Both the position numbers and the translations under genes were made by a program. Below the pieces are notes generated by a model. That model made no database searches, was not told the origin of the DNA, and was given only the letters and a program-made list of their open reading frames with translations. From contig CAZAJT010000014.1 of assembly GCA_964485585.1 (NCBI GenBank), positions 1-19,685 on the forward strand: a DNA stretch of 19,685 bases, read 5' to 3'. Below, in pieces: positions 1 to 7,301 of the stretch. How positions within the stretch are numbered: position 1 is the stretch's first letter; each line of letters starts with the position of its first letter. The stretch comes from CAZAJT01 sp964485585 (GTDB lineage Bacteria > Patescibacteriota > Microgenomatia > UBA1406 > GWC2-37-13).

Positions 1-20
1 GGATAAAAGTATACTATATT

Positions 21-48
21 GTTCGTAGTGCGGAGTTCGTTGTTCGTA
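21..48. repeat. Heptamer tandem repeat (unit like GTTCGTA)
   Basis: Four consecutive 7-base units: GTTCGTA, GTGCGGA, GTTCGTT, GTTCGTA. The second is degenerate. The array lies just upstream of the promoter for the small membrane peptide. It shares the 7-base period, but not the unit sequence, with the arrays in the pilin region. Confidence 0.6.
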
Positions 49-70
49 GCATTAGTTATGAACGAAATCA

Positions 71-79
71 TGATATAAT
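71..79 (+). promoter_or_regulatory. Extended -10 promoter for the small peptide and recG
   Basis: TGATATAAT is a perfect TATAAT (74-79) preceded by an extended -10 TG. No good -35 is visible; TTAGTT at 52-57 is the closest. The expected transcription start, 7 bases after the last T, is base 86, exactly the GTG of the next reading frame. This predicts a leaderless mRNA. Confidence 0.6.
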
Positions 80-85
80 AATTTT

Positions 86-190
86 GTGAAACGATTTATT
101 AAACCACAAACGGTATGGAAAGTCATACTTGTTATCGCCTCGATCCTCCTGGTGATATCTAGCGTAACGCCACTCTTATTTTTAAGATAA
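86..190 (+). CDS. Small single-span membrane peptide, 34 aa
   Basis: The GTG-started frame encodes 34 residues: a basic N-terminus (MKRFIKPQTVWK), one hydrophobic span of about 18 residues rich in I, L and V (residues 13-33), and a final arginine before TAA. This is the layout of a small N-in membrane protein. The start is supported by the -10 box, whose predicted transcription start coincides with the GTG. The stop lies 4 bases before the recG start, so the two are probably co-transcribed. I do not recognise a family and assign no function. It could be a leader peptide for recG or a chance frame, but the promoter position and the clean topology argue for a real gene. Confidence 0.55.
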   Translation: MKRFIKPQTVWKVILVIASILLVISSVTPLLFLR

Positions 191-194
191 CATC

Positions 195-2246
195 GTGACA
201 CTTTCAGATCCCATTGATATACTTCCCCAAACGAGCTCAACCACGATTCGTCGACTAAAATCTCTTGGCATCACAACCTTTGAAGATCTGCTCTATTATT
301 TTCCCTCCCGCTATGAAAATTATTCGCTTATTTCGCCGATAGCAAAAGTGCAGGAGGGCGAGGTTGTCACCGTGCAGGGTACGATAAAAACGGTAAACAA
401 TATCTACACAAAAAAAGGAGTAACTATTCAAAAAATTCTTCTCACCGATAATACTGCTAGCATAGAACTTACATGGTACAACCAACCGTATATTCTCCGG
501 TTACTTCCGGTGGGTACAAATCTTTCTGCAGCGGGGCAAGTGGTGCGATTTCTCCACACCTATTCGTTGGAGGTCAGAGAGTATGAAGTAATAAAGCCTT
601 CCAAGCAGGAACTCATTCACACCGGACGCATTGTGCCGATATATCCTGAAAAATACGGTCTTTCCTCCAAAACTATCAGAGATAAAACAAAAAAGGCCAC
701 TTCGCTGGTGAAGAATGAAGAGAATACATTGGAATGGCTACCGGAAAAAATACGATTATACAACCAATTAATTACCGAGAGCTCATCCTTGCAAAAAATC
801 CATTTTCCTACCAGCAACAATGATATATTTAATGCTCGCCTCCGTCTTTCTTTTGATGAACTCTTCACAATCCAACTCTCCTCATATCTCATTCGAAAAG
901 AGTGGGAAAAAGAAAAGGTGTCGAAAAAATTTTCCCTTGATGACAAAAAAAAACGCAAGCTTGATGACTTTATCGGAAGCATTCCGTTTCGACTCACCCA
1001 TGCGCAGCAGCGCGTACTCCAAGAGATACTCCATGATTTGTCACTCGAAAGACCAATGAATCGTTTTTTGCAAGGTGATGTGGGATCCGGTAAAACAGTA
1101 GTGGCAGCAATCGCATGCTACCTTGCATATATCAATAACTATCAGTCATTAATTATGGCGCCAACAGAAATATTAGCAAAGCAGCATTTTGATACGATTT
1201 CGCAGTTGCTGCAAAACTATGGTATTACCATTGGCTTACAAACCAGAGCAAAGAAAATTGGTAAAAAGCAATCTATGAATGACTATTCTGTGATTATAGG
1301 GACTCATGCGCTCCTCAACGAGCGACTGAAATTTGATCGCGTTGGACTCGTCATTATTGATGAGCAGCACCGGTTTGGCGTAGCTCAACGGGCTCTATTG
1401 AAACAAAAAGGCATGAACCCGCACCTTCTCACTATGACCGCGACACCAATCCCCAGAACTGTAGCGCTCACGCTCTATGGAGAACTCGATCTTTCGCTTA
1501 TTGATGAAATGCCACAAGGACGGCTCCCTATCAAAACATATTTAGTGCCTGCGGCAAAACGAAGCAGTGCATATCAATGGATACAAGATCAAATAAAAAC
1601 CAATCATTCGCAAGTATTTATTATCTGTCCGTTTATTGAGGAATCTGTAAGCGAAACAATGACCACAGTAAAAGCTGCAAAGAAGGAATTCGATCATCTG
1701 CAAAGAAAAGTGTATCCTGACTTAAAACTCGGTCTTCTCCATGGCAGAATGAAAAGCAAAGAAAAGGATCAAATGATGATGGATTTCAAGAATAGAAACT
1801 ATGATATTCTTGTTTCGACATCAGTTGTTGAAGTAGGCATTGATGTGCCAAATGCCACGATTATGGTAATTGAAGGGGGAGAGCGATATGGTCTCGCTCA
1901 ATTGCATCAACTGCGGGGAAGAGTAGGAAGGGGAGAGAAAGAATCATATTGTCTTCTTTTCACCAGTAATGATGAAAAGTCAGAGCGGCTCGAATTTTTT
2001 GCTCGTACCCTCAGTGGCATTACGCTTGCAGAATATGATTTTAAGCTACGAGGACCGGGGCAGATATTTGGCACTGCACAGCATGGATACCTCGATTTGA
2101 AAATTGCTAACATTTCGGATGTCGCTCTCATAGAGAGAGTAAAAAATGCCGTACGATACTTTGTCCAGCGGTATTCACTCGAATCGTTTCCCGCCATCGA
2201 AAAACGCATTGAAAATTTTCGGATAAACCAAATTACAAAGGACTGA
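195..2246 (+). CDS. recG: ATP-dependent DNA helicase RecG
   Basis: RecG remodels stalled replication forks and branch-migrates Holliday junctions. The 683-residue protein is full length for the family (E. coli about 690). The N-terminal region begins with a helix-hairpin-like stretch (TTIRRLKSLGITTFEDLLYY), followed by the OB-fold wedge domain (about 50-150) that splits the junction. The superfamily 2 motor follows: Walker A GDVGSGKT near residue 294, motif Ia APTEILAKQH, Walker B variant DEQH near 389, motif III TATPIPRT near 416, and motifs V-VI ending in QLRGRVGRGE. The C-terminal LAEYDFKLRGPGQIFGTAQHG matches the RecG/TRG region. The start is GTG at 195, 4 bases after the upstream peptide, with no Shine-Dalgarno. 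It is likely read from the promoter at 71-79. Confidence 0.96.
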   Translation: MTLSDPIDILPQTSSTTIRRLKSLGITTFEDLLYYFPSRYENYSLISPIAKVQEGEVVTVQGTIKTVNNIYTKKGVTIQKILLTDNTASIELTWYNQPYILRLLPVGTNLSAAGQVVRFLHTYSLEVREYEVIKPSKQELIHTGRIVPIYPEKYGLSSKTIRDKTKKATSLVKNEENTLEWLPEKIRLYNQLITESSSLQKIHFPTSNNDIFNARLRLSFDELFTIQLSSYLIRKEWEKEKVSKKFSLDDKKKRKLDDFIGSIPFRLTHAQQRVLQEILHDLSLERPMNRFLQGDVGSGKTVVAAIACYLAYINNYQSLIMAPTEILAKQHFDTISQLLQNYGITIGLQTRAKKIGKKQSMNDYSVIIGTHALLNERLKFDRVGLVIIDEQHRFGVAQRALLKQKGMNPHLLTMTATPIPRTVALTLYGELDLSLIDEMPQGRLPIKTYLVPAAKRSSAYQWIQDQIKTNHSQVFIICPFIEESVSETMTTVKAAKKEFDHLQRKVYPDLKLGLLHGRMKSKEKDQMMMDFKNRNYDILVSTSVVEVGIDVPNATIMVIEGGERYGLAQLHQLRGRVGRGEKESYCLLFTSNDEKSERLEFFARTLSGITLAEYDFKLRGPGQIFGTAQHGYLDLKIANISDVALIERVKNAVRYFVQRYSLESFPAIEKRIENFRINQITKD

Positions 2247-2253
2247 TTTGCTC

Positions 2254-2282
2254 TTGTTTTTTTAAGCTGCAAATGGTACACT
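2254..2282 (+). promoter_or_regulatory. Promoter for rpmF-nusB-rnc
   Basis: TTGTTT (2254-2259), 17-base spacer, then TACACT (2277-2282) preceded by TGG, an extended -10. The predicted start of transcription is about 2289, four bases before the ATG at 2293. An alternative ATG at 2284 would lie upstream of that site. Confidence 0.6.
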
Positions 2283-2292
2283 CATGCCATTA

Positions 2293-2445
2293 ATGGCTCC
2301 TCAACCAAAGCGTAAGCACTCAACCCAACGAAAAGGAAAACGTCTTGCAGCTCGAGTCGTTCGTTCACTTCCGAATCTCATCGTCTGTAAAAACTGTGGT
2401 AAAAAGAAATTGTCACACCGAATTTGTAAGTATTGTAATAAATAG
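2293..2445 (+). CDS. rpmF: 50S ribosomal protein L32
   Basis: Fifty residues with the L32 layout: a basic N-terminus (PKRKHSTQRKGKR) that threads into 23S rRNA, then a zinc-ribbon-like C-terminal half with two CxxC pairs (VCKNCGKK and ICKYCNK). Retaining all four cysteines makes this a zinc-binding form of L32. An in-frame ATG at 2284 would add MPL, but the promoter places transcription start after it, so 2293 is preferred. It is followed 5 bases later by nusB, giving a short translation and RNA-processing operon rpmF-nusB-rnc. Confidence 0.92.
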   Translation: MAPQPKRKHSTQRKGKRLAARVVRSLPNLIVCKNCGKKKLSHRICKYCNK

Positions 2446-2450
2446 GGTGT

Positions 2451-2846
2451 ATGGATAAACGCCATCTCGAACGCATTAAGATCGTACAAAATTTATTTGC
2501 TGCAAGCTTTCCCAATCTCGGAGACAATCTCCCTTACGATGATAATGCGGTATCTCATGACGTTTTAAAAAACATCAAAAAAATTGATTTTTTGATTACT
2601 ACTAATGCGCCAAAATTCCCTATTGATAGAATTGCAAAAGCAGATCTGGCGATACTGCGGTTAGCAGTGTACGAACTTATTACCAATCCAAAAGAACCAT
2701 ATAAAGTAGTCATTAATGAAGCGGTAGAACTTGCCAAGGAATTTGCCGGCGAACGTTCATACGCGTTTGTGAATGCAGTACTCGGTACCATTCTTAAAAA
2801 TTACAGTAAGACAAAAAAAGATGACACAAGTATACAAAAAACTTGA
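2451..2846 (+). CDS. nusB: Transcription antitermination protein NusB
   Basis: NusB binds boxA RNA with S10 (NusE) and promotes antitermination and processing of rRNA transcripts. The 131-residue, all-helical protein has the expected length. The family signature is in the second half: RIAKADLAILRLAVYEL, then VVINEAVELAKEFAGERSYAFVNAVLGTI. AGG-rich bases (AGGGTG) just before the ATG are one of the few Shine-Dalgarno-like spots in the window. The 3' end overlaps the start of rnc by 26 bases, so the two are probably translationally coupled. Both products act on rRNA precursors, which fits the pairing. Confidence 0.93.
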   Translation: MDKRHLERIKIVQNLFAASFPNLGDNLPYDDNAVSHDVLKNIKKIDFLITTNAPKFPIDRIAKADLAILRLAVYELITNPKEPYKVVINEAVELAKEFAGERSYAFVNAVLGTILKNYSKTKKDDTSIQKT

Positions 2847-3510
2847 GGATGTTATAGATATTACTTTCAAGAACAAAGTTCTCCTTGAGAATGTGTTTAT
2901 CCATCGCTCATATCTCAACGAACATAAAGACTTTTATCTTCCCTCAAATGAAAAACTGGAATTTCTTGGCGATAGTGTACTCTCGCTTACTACCTCAATA
3001 TATCTTTACAGAAATTATCCGGCGCTCAAGGAGGGAGATTACACCGATATTAAAGCAGCTATTGTCCGTACTGAAAGCCTCGCAGAAGTCGCTAAACGAA
3101 TCAACCTTGGAAAATGGTTATTTCTTTCCAAAGGTGAGGAGCAAGGAAAAGGAAGAGAAAATATTAACATTCTTGCCGATTGTTTTGAGGCGTTAATTGC
3201 CGCTATTTTCATCGATCAAGGATTTGATCGAGCATACGAATTTATACTCAAGCATCTTTTCAAAGATACTCTTGAACATATTGTGCAAAACAAGCTCTAT
3301 TTATCACCCAAAAGTCGGCTCCAGGAGATAATTCAAGCCTCTCATAAAATTTTACCGACTTATAGAATACTCGAAGAAATGGGCCCTGAGCACAAAAAAG
3401 AGTTCAAGGTCGCTGTCTATTTGAATACGCAGAAATTAGGAGAAGGAAGCGGGACCTCAAAAAAACAGGCAGAAGAAAACGCTGCTAAAAATGCTCTAGA
3501 GAAACAGTAG
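2821..3510 (+). CDS. rnc: Ribonuclease III
   Basis: This double-strand-specific endoribonuclease matures rRNA precursors and cuts structured mRNAs. The 229-residue protein has the RNase III signature NEKLEFLGDSVL near residue 43, holding the first acidic metal ligands. The second acidic pair lies in ADCFEALIAAIF near residue 119. A C-terminal double-stranded RNA-binding domain spans about 164-229 (KSRLQEIIQA to SKKQAEENAAKNAL). A start at 2773 is open in this frame and would add 16 residues. The ATG at 2821 is chosen because MTQVYKKLEDVI matches the usual N-terminus and the upstream extension lies inside nusB. Confidence 0.95.
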   Translation: MTQVYKKLEDVIDITFKNKVLLENVFIHRSYLNEHKDFYLPSNEKLEFLGDSVLSLTTSIYLYRNYPALKEGDYTDIKAAIVRTESLAEVAKRINLGKWLFLSKGEEQGKGRENINILADCFEALIAAIFIDQGFDRAYEFILKHLFKDTLEHIVQNKLYLSPKSRLQEIIQASHKILPTYRILEEMGPEHKKEFKVAVYLNTQKLGEGSGTSKKQAEENAAKNALEKQ

Positions 3511-3511
3511 T

Positions 3512-3601
3512 AAAATTGGTATAATTAGTTAAAATGGTTGAATTGGTTAAACTGGTCGAGCTAGTTAAACCAGTTAAACTAGTTAAACCAGTTAAACTAG
3601 T
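3512..3601. repeat. 9-base tandem repeat, ten units, in the rpsP leader
   Basis: Ten consecutive 9-base units in register, from AAAATTGGT and ATAATTAGT to four units that are exact or nearly so: TAAACCAGT, TAAACTAGT, TAAACCAGT, TAAACTAGT (3566-3601). Similarity rises toward rpsP, as if the array had grown by duplication from that end. It fills nearly the whole gap between rnc and rpsP and contains the -10 box in its first units. The in-frame TAA codons make it non-coding. Confidence 0.85.
3517..3525 (+). promoter_or_regulatory. Extended -10 promoter for rpsP
   Basis: TGGTATAAT is a perfect TATAAT (3520-3525) with an extended -10 TG. No -35 is apparent. Transcription would start near 3532, leaving a leader of about 84 bases made almost entirely of 9-base repeats. 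This is unusual here, because other promoters lie directly at start codons. Confidence 0.5.
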
Positions 3602-3607
3602 TTAACT
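3590..3607. promoter_or_regulatory. 18-bp perfect palindrome before rpsP
   Basis: AGTTAAACTAGTTTAACT is a perfect inverted repeat centred on CTAG, ending 8 bases before the rpsP ATG. In RNA it would form a 7-bp stem with a CUAG loop beside the start codon. In DNA it could be a dimer operator. It arises where the last repeat unit is inverted relative to the array. Confidence 0.5.
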
Positions 3608-3615
3608 AAATAGCT

Positions 3616-3858
3616 ATGGCAGTAACACTCAGATTAATGAGATTCGGTAAAAGGAAATACCCAACGTATCGTATTGTCGCGATAGACAAACGGAAAAAGC
3701 GTGACGGAAGCTATATTGAAAAGGTAGGATTCTATAATCCTATGACCGAGCCGGCAACGCTTGAGATAGAAAAGGAAAAGTTTGATGCATGGTTGTCAAA
3801 GGGTGCTCAGATTTCTGAATCAGTCCGTAAACTCCTCAAACACAGGAAAATCACATAA
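3616..3858 (+). CDS. rpsP: 30S ribosomal protein S16
   Basis: S16 helps assemble the 30S body. The 80-residue protein has the diagnostic S16 N-terminus (VTLRLMRFGKRKYPTYRIVA) followed by DKRKKRDGSYIEKVGFYNP, and the C-terminal helix (AWLSKGAQISESVRKLLKH). In many bacteria rpsP leads an operon with rimM, trmD and rplS. Here it stands alone, ending 21 bases before the convergent end of pilO. The 5' side is the 9-base repeat leader with a palindrome, so its expression may be controlled there. Confidence 0.96.
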   Translation: MAVTLRLMRFGKRKYPTYRIVAIDKRKKRDGSYIEKVGFYNPMTEPATLEIEKEKFDAWLSKGAQISESVRKLLKHRKIT

Positions 3859-3879
3859 CCTTACATACTTGTTACATGT

Positions 3880-4533
3880 CTACTCGAACGGATTTGATTT
3901 TGTCTCGTACTGCGCACTTTCGTTTGCCGTCTCTTTGAAGCTGATTTTCACTTTTGAGTGTATCTGTTCCATAAGCCTGAGATCTTTTTCCGATACTTTC
4001 GCTATCGCCTCAAGCGATGTCGGTATCTTTTTACTGTAAAAATTGAGGGCAAGGCGCACTGTTCCTTCTTCGGAAGTAAATTCTATCTTCTCATTGGTAA
4101 CAAGTCGTCCTCCCGCAAAGTTGTAGTCTTTTAAAAATTTCATAAATGTATCGGTATTTCCCGCACAGGCCACAACAATCCGATACTTGTCCCCTTGAGA
4201 GGCTAAACTGAGATTGTAGTTGGTGATTTGAAACCCGGTCTGTATTGAGAGCTCTTCAAGCGCGTACAGAATACTGAAAAAATCTTCCTTATCCGGAATA
4301 AGTTTCGCAAGCAGTTTATTGTATTCGTCAAGATTTTCTTTGATGAGACTTTTATTCGTCTTTATGATTGTTACCTTACTTCTCAATTGATCCAACTCGG
4401 TACGCAGTGAGTTCAGACGATCATTTTCGCCTGAATGGAGATTGTAAGAAAAAGATACAAGAAAAAATAACATGACGATCACTCCAAGCGATATGAGGGT
4501 TGGCAGATGTCTTTTCAGGTAGAGCTTATTCAT
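3880..4533 (-). CDS. pilO: Type IV pilus assembly protein PilO-like
   Basis: PilO pairs with PilN in the membrane-anchored alignment platform of type IV pili. The 217-residue protein has one N-terminal membrane span (about residues 12-30), a coiled coil (about 34-75, LNSLRTELDQLRSKV onward), then a ferredoxin-like globular domain with alternating strands (FQITNYNLSL, YRIVVACAG, GGRLVTNEKIEF). The start overlaps the pilN stop in an ATGA, so translation is coupled. Position after pilM and pilN and the topology make PilO the best call, although sequence conservation in this family is low. Confidence 0.8.
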   Translation of the reverse strand: MNKLYLKRHLPTLISLGVIVMLFFLVSFSYNLHSGENDRLNSLRTELDQLRSKVTIIKTNKSLIKENLDEYNKLLAKLIPDKEDFFSILYALEELSIQTGFQITNYNLSLASQGDKYRIVVACAGNTDTFMKFLKDYNFAGGRLVTNEKIEFTSEEGTVRLALNFYSKKIPTSLEAIAKVSEKDLRLMEQIHSKVKISFKETANESAQYETKSNPFE

Positions 4534-5102
4534 TGTGTCAATGTCTTAAACTTTCCTTCAAATGTCAATTGATAACTTTTATTCTTATCTGATTTATTAA
4601 GGGAAAGAGCGTTTAATTTCAGAGACTCAAAGTATTTCAGAAAATCTTCTGATTCAACATAGCGGATAAAGTTATACATCATATCATAATCGGCAAAATT
4701 GAATATGAATGATGTCTTTCTCGATTTATCAATCGCCATGGTTTCTACTTTCGCTGAATTACTCGCTATGGTAAGAGAGTTGTTGAGTACGTTATAGTAG
4801 GGAAGAAACGTTGCGTCATCTTTTAAGAATGTTTTTAACTGCTCTTTCTTGATAAGAAAGTAGGCAGTCTGTGTCTCGCTGTTTTTACTTTCAATCAGAT
4901 AGGTGAGAAGCCCTTGTTTTTCATTGAGAAGCGACTGAATAGAAGTTTTAATAAGAAGTGTTGAAATACTAAAGTAGAGAAAGACTACAAAAAGTCCAAT
5001 GCCGGCAAAGGTAGCATACCGTACGGTGTTTTCGGCAAGTAAGGTGTTTGCGTCTTTGTTCCGCTTTTTATGAAAAAGGTTGATGCCCTTTCTTTTGATC
5101 AT
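4530..5102 (-). CDS. pilN: Type IV pilus assembly protein PilN-like
   Basis: PilN carries the short cytoplasmic tail that docks onto PilM and pairs with PilO through its periplasmic-side domain. The 190-residue protein has a basic cytoplasmic N-terminus with an INLF motif (residues 7-10), matching the conserved INL-type PilM-binding tail of PilN. One membrane span (about 29-52) and a short coiled coil follow, then a C-terminal domain. It lies between pilM and pilO with ATGA overlaps on both sides. The call rests on the tail motif, the topology and gene order. Confidence 0.82.
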   Translation of the reverse strand: MIKRKGINLFHKKRNKDANTLLAENTVRYATFAGIGLFVVFLYFSISTLLIKTSIQSLLNEKQGLLTYLIESKNSETQTAYFLIKKEQLKTFLKDDATFLPYYNVLNNSLTIASNSAKVETMAIDKSRKTSFIFNFADYDMMYNFIRYVESEDFLKYFESLKLNALSLNKSDKNKSYQLTFEGKFKTLTQ

Positions 5103-6121
5103 AGTGAGCCTGCAATAACCGATACATAGGATGACATATTGGCAGAAAACGACTGGTATACTGGATTGGCAACGAGCAGAGTACTCAGATTGAGTGAGGA
5201 ACAGGGGAATTTTGTTCGCTCAGTGATTTTCTCTACAAGGTGGAGCACTGCGTTATCATAGTTAAAGATAATGCTTTGATCTATCTGGAGATTAAATTTA
5301 TCCCGTGTAATTGCGACGACCTTTTCTATCTCAGCAACAAATTCATTAAGAACAGGATTAAGAATTGCTTCAGTATTAACGGATCCGTCTTTTGAAAAAC
5401 CTATACTTTTGAGTATCTCTAATCCCTTATTATCGTCAATATTTAGGTTCACTTTCAGATCTTTAAGAAAAAGCTCGATACCGTTTTTGAAAGTTCTTAC
5501 GTATATGATTAAATGACTTCGTTCATCAAGTACATAGAGGGAACTCGAGGAAAATCCAAAATTTATGATCAACGTAGGATTTTGTTTCTGATTTACGTTT
5601 AGTTTTTCGCTGAAAAGTCTTCCAACTACGGCAAGTTCATTCTGCAGATTACCAGGTACAAAACCAGCAAGCTCAATGGTTTTTTCAACCTGCGTGACGA
5701 GTTTTTTTGGCGCTGCTGCGATCAGTACGAGAATTTGTTTCTTCGCAAGATTTTCCTCGAGTATTTGAATATCGAGATTTGTTTCATCAATAGGCATCGG
5801 AATAAACTCATCAGACTGATACCGGATCGCAGAAATTAATTCTTTTTCTTTTAACATCGGCATCTGAATAATCTGCGTATATATATACGTATCAGGGATG
5901 GTAACATTTACTATCCTCTTTTTAATCTTCAAACTTGATACCAGATCGGCCAGTATTTCTGCCTGTCTTTCTATAGCTTGTTTATTATCATTTGAAAAGT
6001 AAAATGGCGCCCCTTCTTTTACTCCCAGCGAAAGCAGTTCAATCTTCTGACCGGATTGTTTCGAATCGCATATGCGCACATATTTATCTTGGATATCAAG
6101 GGAAAATGAATTATCAGCCAT
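5099..6121 (-). CDS. pilM: Type IV pilus assembly protein PilM
   Basis: PilM is an actin-like cytoplasmic ATPase-fold protein that links the PilB/PilT motors to PilN-PilO. The 340-residue protein starts with an actin-like phosphate-1 strand (FSLDIQDKYVRI). The conserved PilM segment follows (MPMLKEKELISAIRYQSDEFIPMPIDE), and then a second nucleotide-binding lobe (TLIINFGFSSSSLYVLD). A TTG at 6136 is open in frame, but the ATG at 6121 fits better: a promoter upstream predicts transcription beginning exactly there. It is the first of three coupled genes pilM-pilN-pilO. Confidence 0.9.
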   Translation of the reverse strand: MADNSFSLDIQDKYVRICDSKQSGQKIELLSLGVKEGAPFYFSNDNKQAIERQAEILADLVSSLKIKKRIVNVTIPDTYIYTQIIQMPMLKEKELISAIRYQSDEFIPMPIDETNLDIQILEENLAKKQILVLIAAAPKKLVTQVEKTIELAGFVPGNLQNELAVVGRLFSEKLNVNQKQNPTLIINFGFSSSSLYVLDERSHLIIYVRTFKNGIELFLKDLKVNLNIDDNKGLEILKSIGFSKDGSVNTEAILNPVLNEFVAEIEKVVAITRDKFNLQIDQSIIFNYDNAVLHLVEKITERTKFPCSSLNLSTLLVANPVYQSFSANMSSYVSVIAGSL

Positions 6122-6127
6122 ATTGTT

Positions 6128-6156
6128 AGTATTCAAAAAAAACCGTCTGAAGTCAA
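6128..6156 (-). promoter_or_regulatory. Promoter for pilMNO, leaderless
   Basis: On the minus strand, TTGACT (6156-6151), 17-base spacer, AATACT (6133-6128). The expected +1 is base 6121, the A of the chosen pilM ATG. This gives pilMNO its own transcript within the longer pilin cluster. Confidence 0.6.
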
Positions 6157-6186
6157 TTGTATTTTTGGGTTAAGGGGTAAGTTTAT

Positions 6187-6765
6187 TTATTGATTCCTGA
6201 GTTTAATCTTTGTATTATAAGTGAGTTTTGCAAATTCGTCACTTCTCGTTGCCGAACACGAATTGTCACTTGCATCTCGTTTATAACAGATTTCAAACTG
6301 TACGGTCACGACCGGCGACGCATATTGAGCACTTTTCTTACAACTGATTGAAAAATTCTGAACTACTATTTTACTTGAGGTTAAGTTACCGCTGATATAG
6401 CTCGCATCTGTTCTTGCCGCTATAGCGCTCCCACTTAGATAATAGCCAAACTTCTTACTATCTCTATCTTTGAATGAGAGCTCGGTAACTGTGCCGGAAG
6501 AAGGATATGATGAACTTGCAGTTGCACATACTTTGGAAGTCAATCCAAAATCTGAATATATCTCAAGAGCATTACTTCGTACTGCGGTACTCATCACATC
6601 GATAATGTTGTCTCCTTGCCGTTTTATTTCAGACAGACGAATTATTTTAGTCTGCTGTTGTAATATTGAAAATACGATCGCAAAAAGTGAAGGAAGCGCT
6701 AATCCTAATACGGTGATCACCACTATCATCTCAATAAAAGTAAAGCCTCTCTTTGAGTTATTCAT
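6187..6765 (-). CDS. Minor pseudopilin, PilW/GspJ-like
   Basis: Type IV prepilin with leader MNNSKRG, cleavage before F (RG|FTFIEM, Glu at +5), and an N-terminal hydrophobic helix of about 20 residues (IVVITVLGLALPSLFAIVFS). The length (192 residues) and the helix continuation with QQQTKIIRLSEIKRQGD resemble PilW/GspJ minor pilins, which cap or prime the fibre. This is inference from shape and from its place as last of the minor set. Its start overlaps the end of the PilV-like gene by 8 bases, so translation is coupled. It has several cysteines, including paired ones near the C-terminus (FEICYKRDASDNSCS). Confidence 0.8.
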   Translation of the reverse strand: MNNSKRGFTFIEMIVVITVLGLALPSLFAIVFSILQQQTKIIRLSEIKRQGDNIIDVMSTAVRSNALEIYSDFGLTSKVCATASSSYPSSGTVTELSFKDRDSKKFGYYLSGSAIAARTDASYISGNLTSSKIVVQNFSISCKKSAQYASPVVTVQFEICYKRDASDNSCSATRSDEFAKLTYNTKIKLRNQ

Positions 6766-7246
6766 ATATAGTAAACAACGTGCTCACCGGCACTGAATAA
6801 CTGATACCGGTTTCCAACCATGACACAGTCATGTCGACACTTACACTGGTTACCACCCCTGCAGAACTATAACTTCTTAAGATCACCTCCCGCTTGAAAA
6901 GGCCTGAAATAAGTTCTGTAGAGCCACAGGATCCATCAACTAAATCCCACGCTGCTATAGGAGAGATTGCAAAACACCATGTTTTTCCGGTTTCGGAGGC
7001 ATAGTTTCCGGCAAAAGTAGCAAAATCATTTTCTTTTTCGTTACGCAACCAGTCTTCCAATTCACGGGCATAATGAGTTGCTATTAGTTTATGTTCACTG
7101 ATTTTCATATTACGAAGCGAAGTAACAGTTACGCTCGCTGCAACGACAAAAAACATTGAAAGGATGCCGACGAATACGAGAACCTCGATGAGGGAAAATC
7201 CCCCAACGGAGTTGGGAGTTGGGTGTTGGGAGTTCGGTCTAATCAT
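6758..7246 (-). CDS. Minor pseudopilin, PilV/GspI-like
   Basis: Prepilin of 162 residues with the cleavage motif GG|FSLIEVLV (Glu at +5) and a hydrophobic helix (FVGILSMFFVVAASVTVTSL). The pattern of the next segment (NMKISEHKLIATHYARELEDWLRN) resembles PilV/GspI proteins, where AxxLAxxxxE follows the helix. The leader is odd: 15 residues containing PNSQHPTPNSV, encoded by the 7-base repeat at 7208-7235. I see no in-frame start between the repeat and the cleavage site, so the repeat must be translated if this ATG is used. A change of one repeat unit would shift the frame and silence the gene. Confidence 0.8.
   Translation of the reverse strand: MIRPNSQHPTPNSVGGFSLIEVLVFVGILSMFFVVAASVTVTSLRNMKISEHKLIATHYARELEDWLRNEKENDFATFAGNYASETGKTWCFAISPIAAWDLVDGSCGSTELISGLFKREVILRSYSSAGVVTSVSVDMTVSWLETGISYSVPVSTLFTIYE
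7208..7235. repeat. Heptamer tandem repeat inside a pilin leader
   Basis: Four 7-base units on the plus strand: GGAGTTG, GGAGTTG, GGTGTTG, GGAGTTC. On the coding strand they encode about residues 4-13 of the PilV-like prepilin. Because 7 is not a multiple of 3, gain or loss of a single unit would put the ATG out of frame with the mature pilin. Confidence 0.8.
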
Positions 7247-7264
7247 TGTAGTTATAAAAACGAC

Positions 7265-7292
7265 CTAATTGCTAATTACAAATTACCAATTA
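7265..7292. repeat. Heptamer tandem repeat between pilin genes
   Basis: Four 7-base units: CTAATTG, CTAATTA, CAAATTA, CCAATTA. They fill half the gap between the FimT-like and PilV-like genes, and resemble the other heptamer arrays only in period. Confidence 0.7.
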
Positions 7293-7301
7293 CCCAAGAT
7301 T

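Noticed and set aside
52..240. Minus-strand 62-residue frame over the recG start
   Set aside because: No recognisable family; it opposes the plus-strand peptide, which has a promoter and a membrane pattern.
195..2246. Alternative genetic code (TGA as glycine)
   Set aside because: TGA ends recG, pilT, pilM, pilN and holB at the expected lengths, and glycines use GGN codons.
2247..2270. Terminator after recG
   Set aside because: A run of T is present but no preceding hairpin; the stretch is better explained as the -35 and spacer of the rpmF promoter.
2284..2292. Earlier ATG for rpmF (MPL extension)
   Set aside because: It lies before the predicted transcription start and L32 proteins commonly begin close to the PKR motif.
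2773..2820. Longer RNase III start
   Set aside because: The extra 16 residues lie within nusB and do not resemble RNase III; the ATG at 2821 gives the normal N-terminus.
6122..6136. TTG start for pilM
   Set aside because: ATG at 6121 coincides with the predicted transcription start; the extra residues add nothing typical of PilM.
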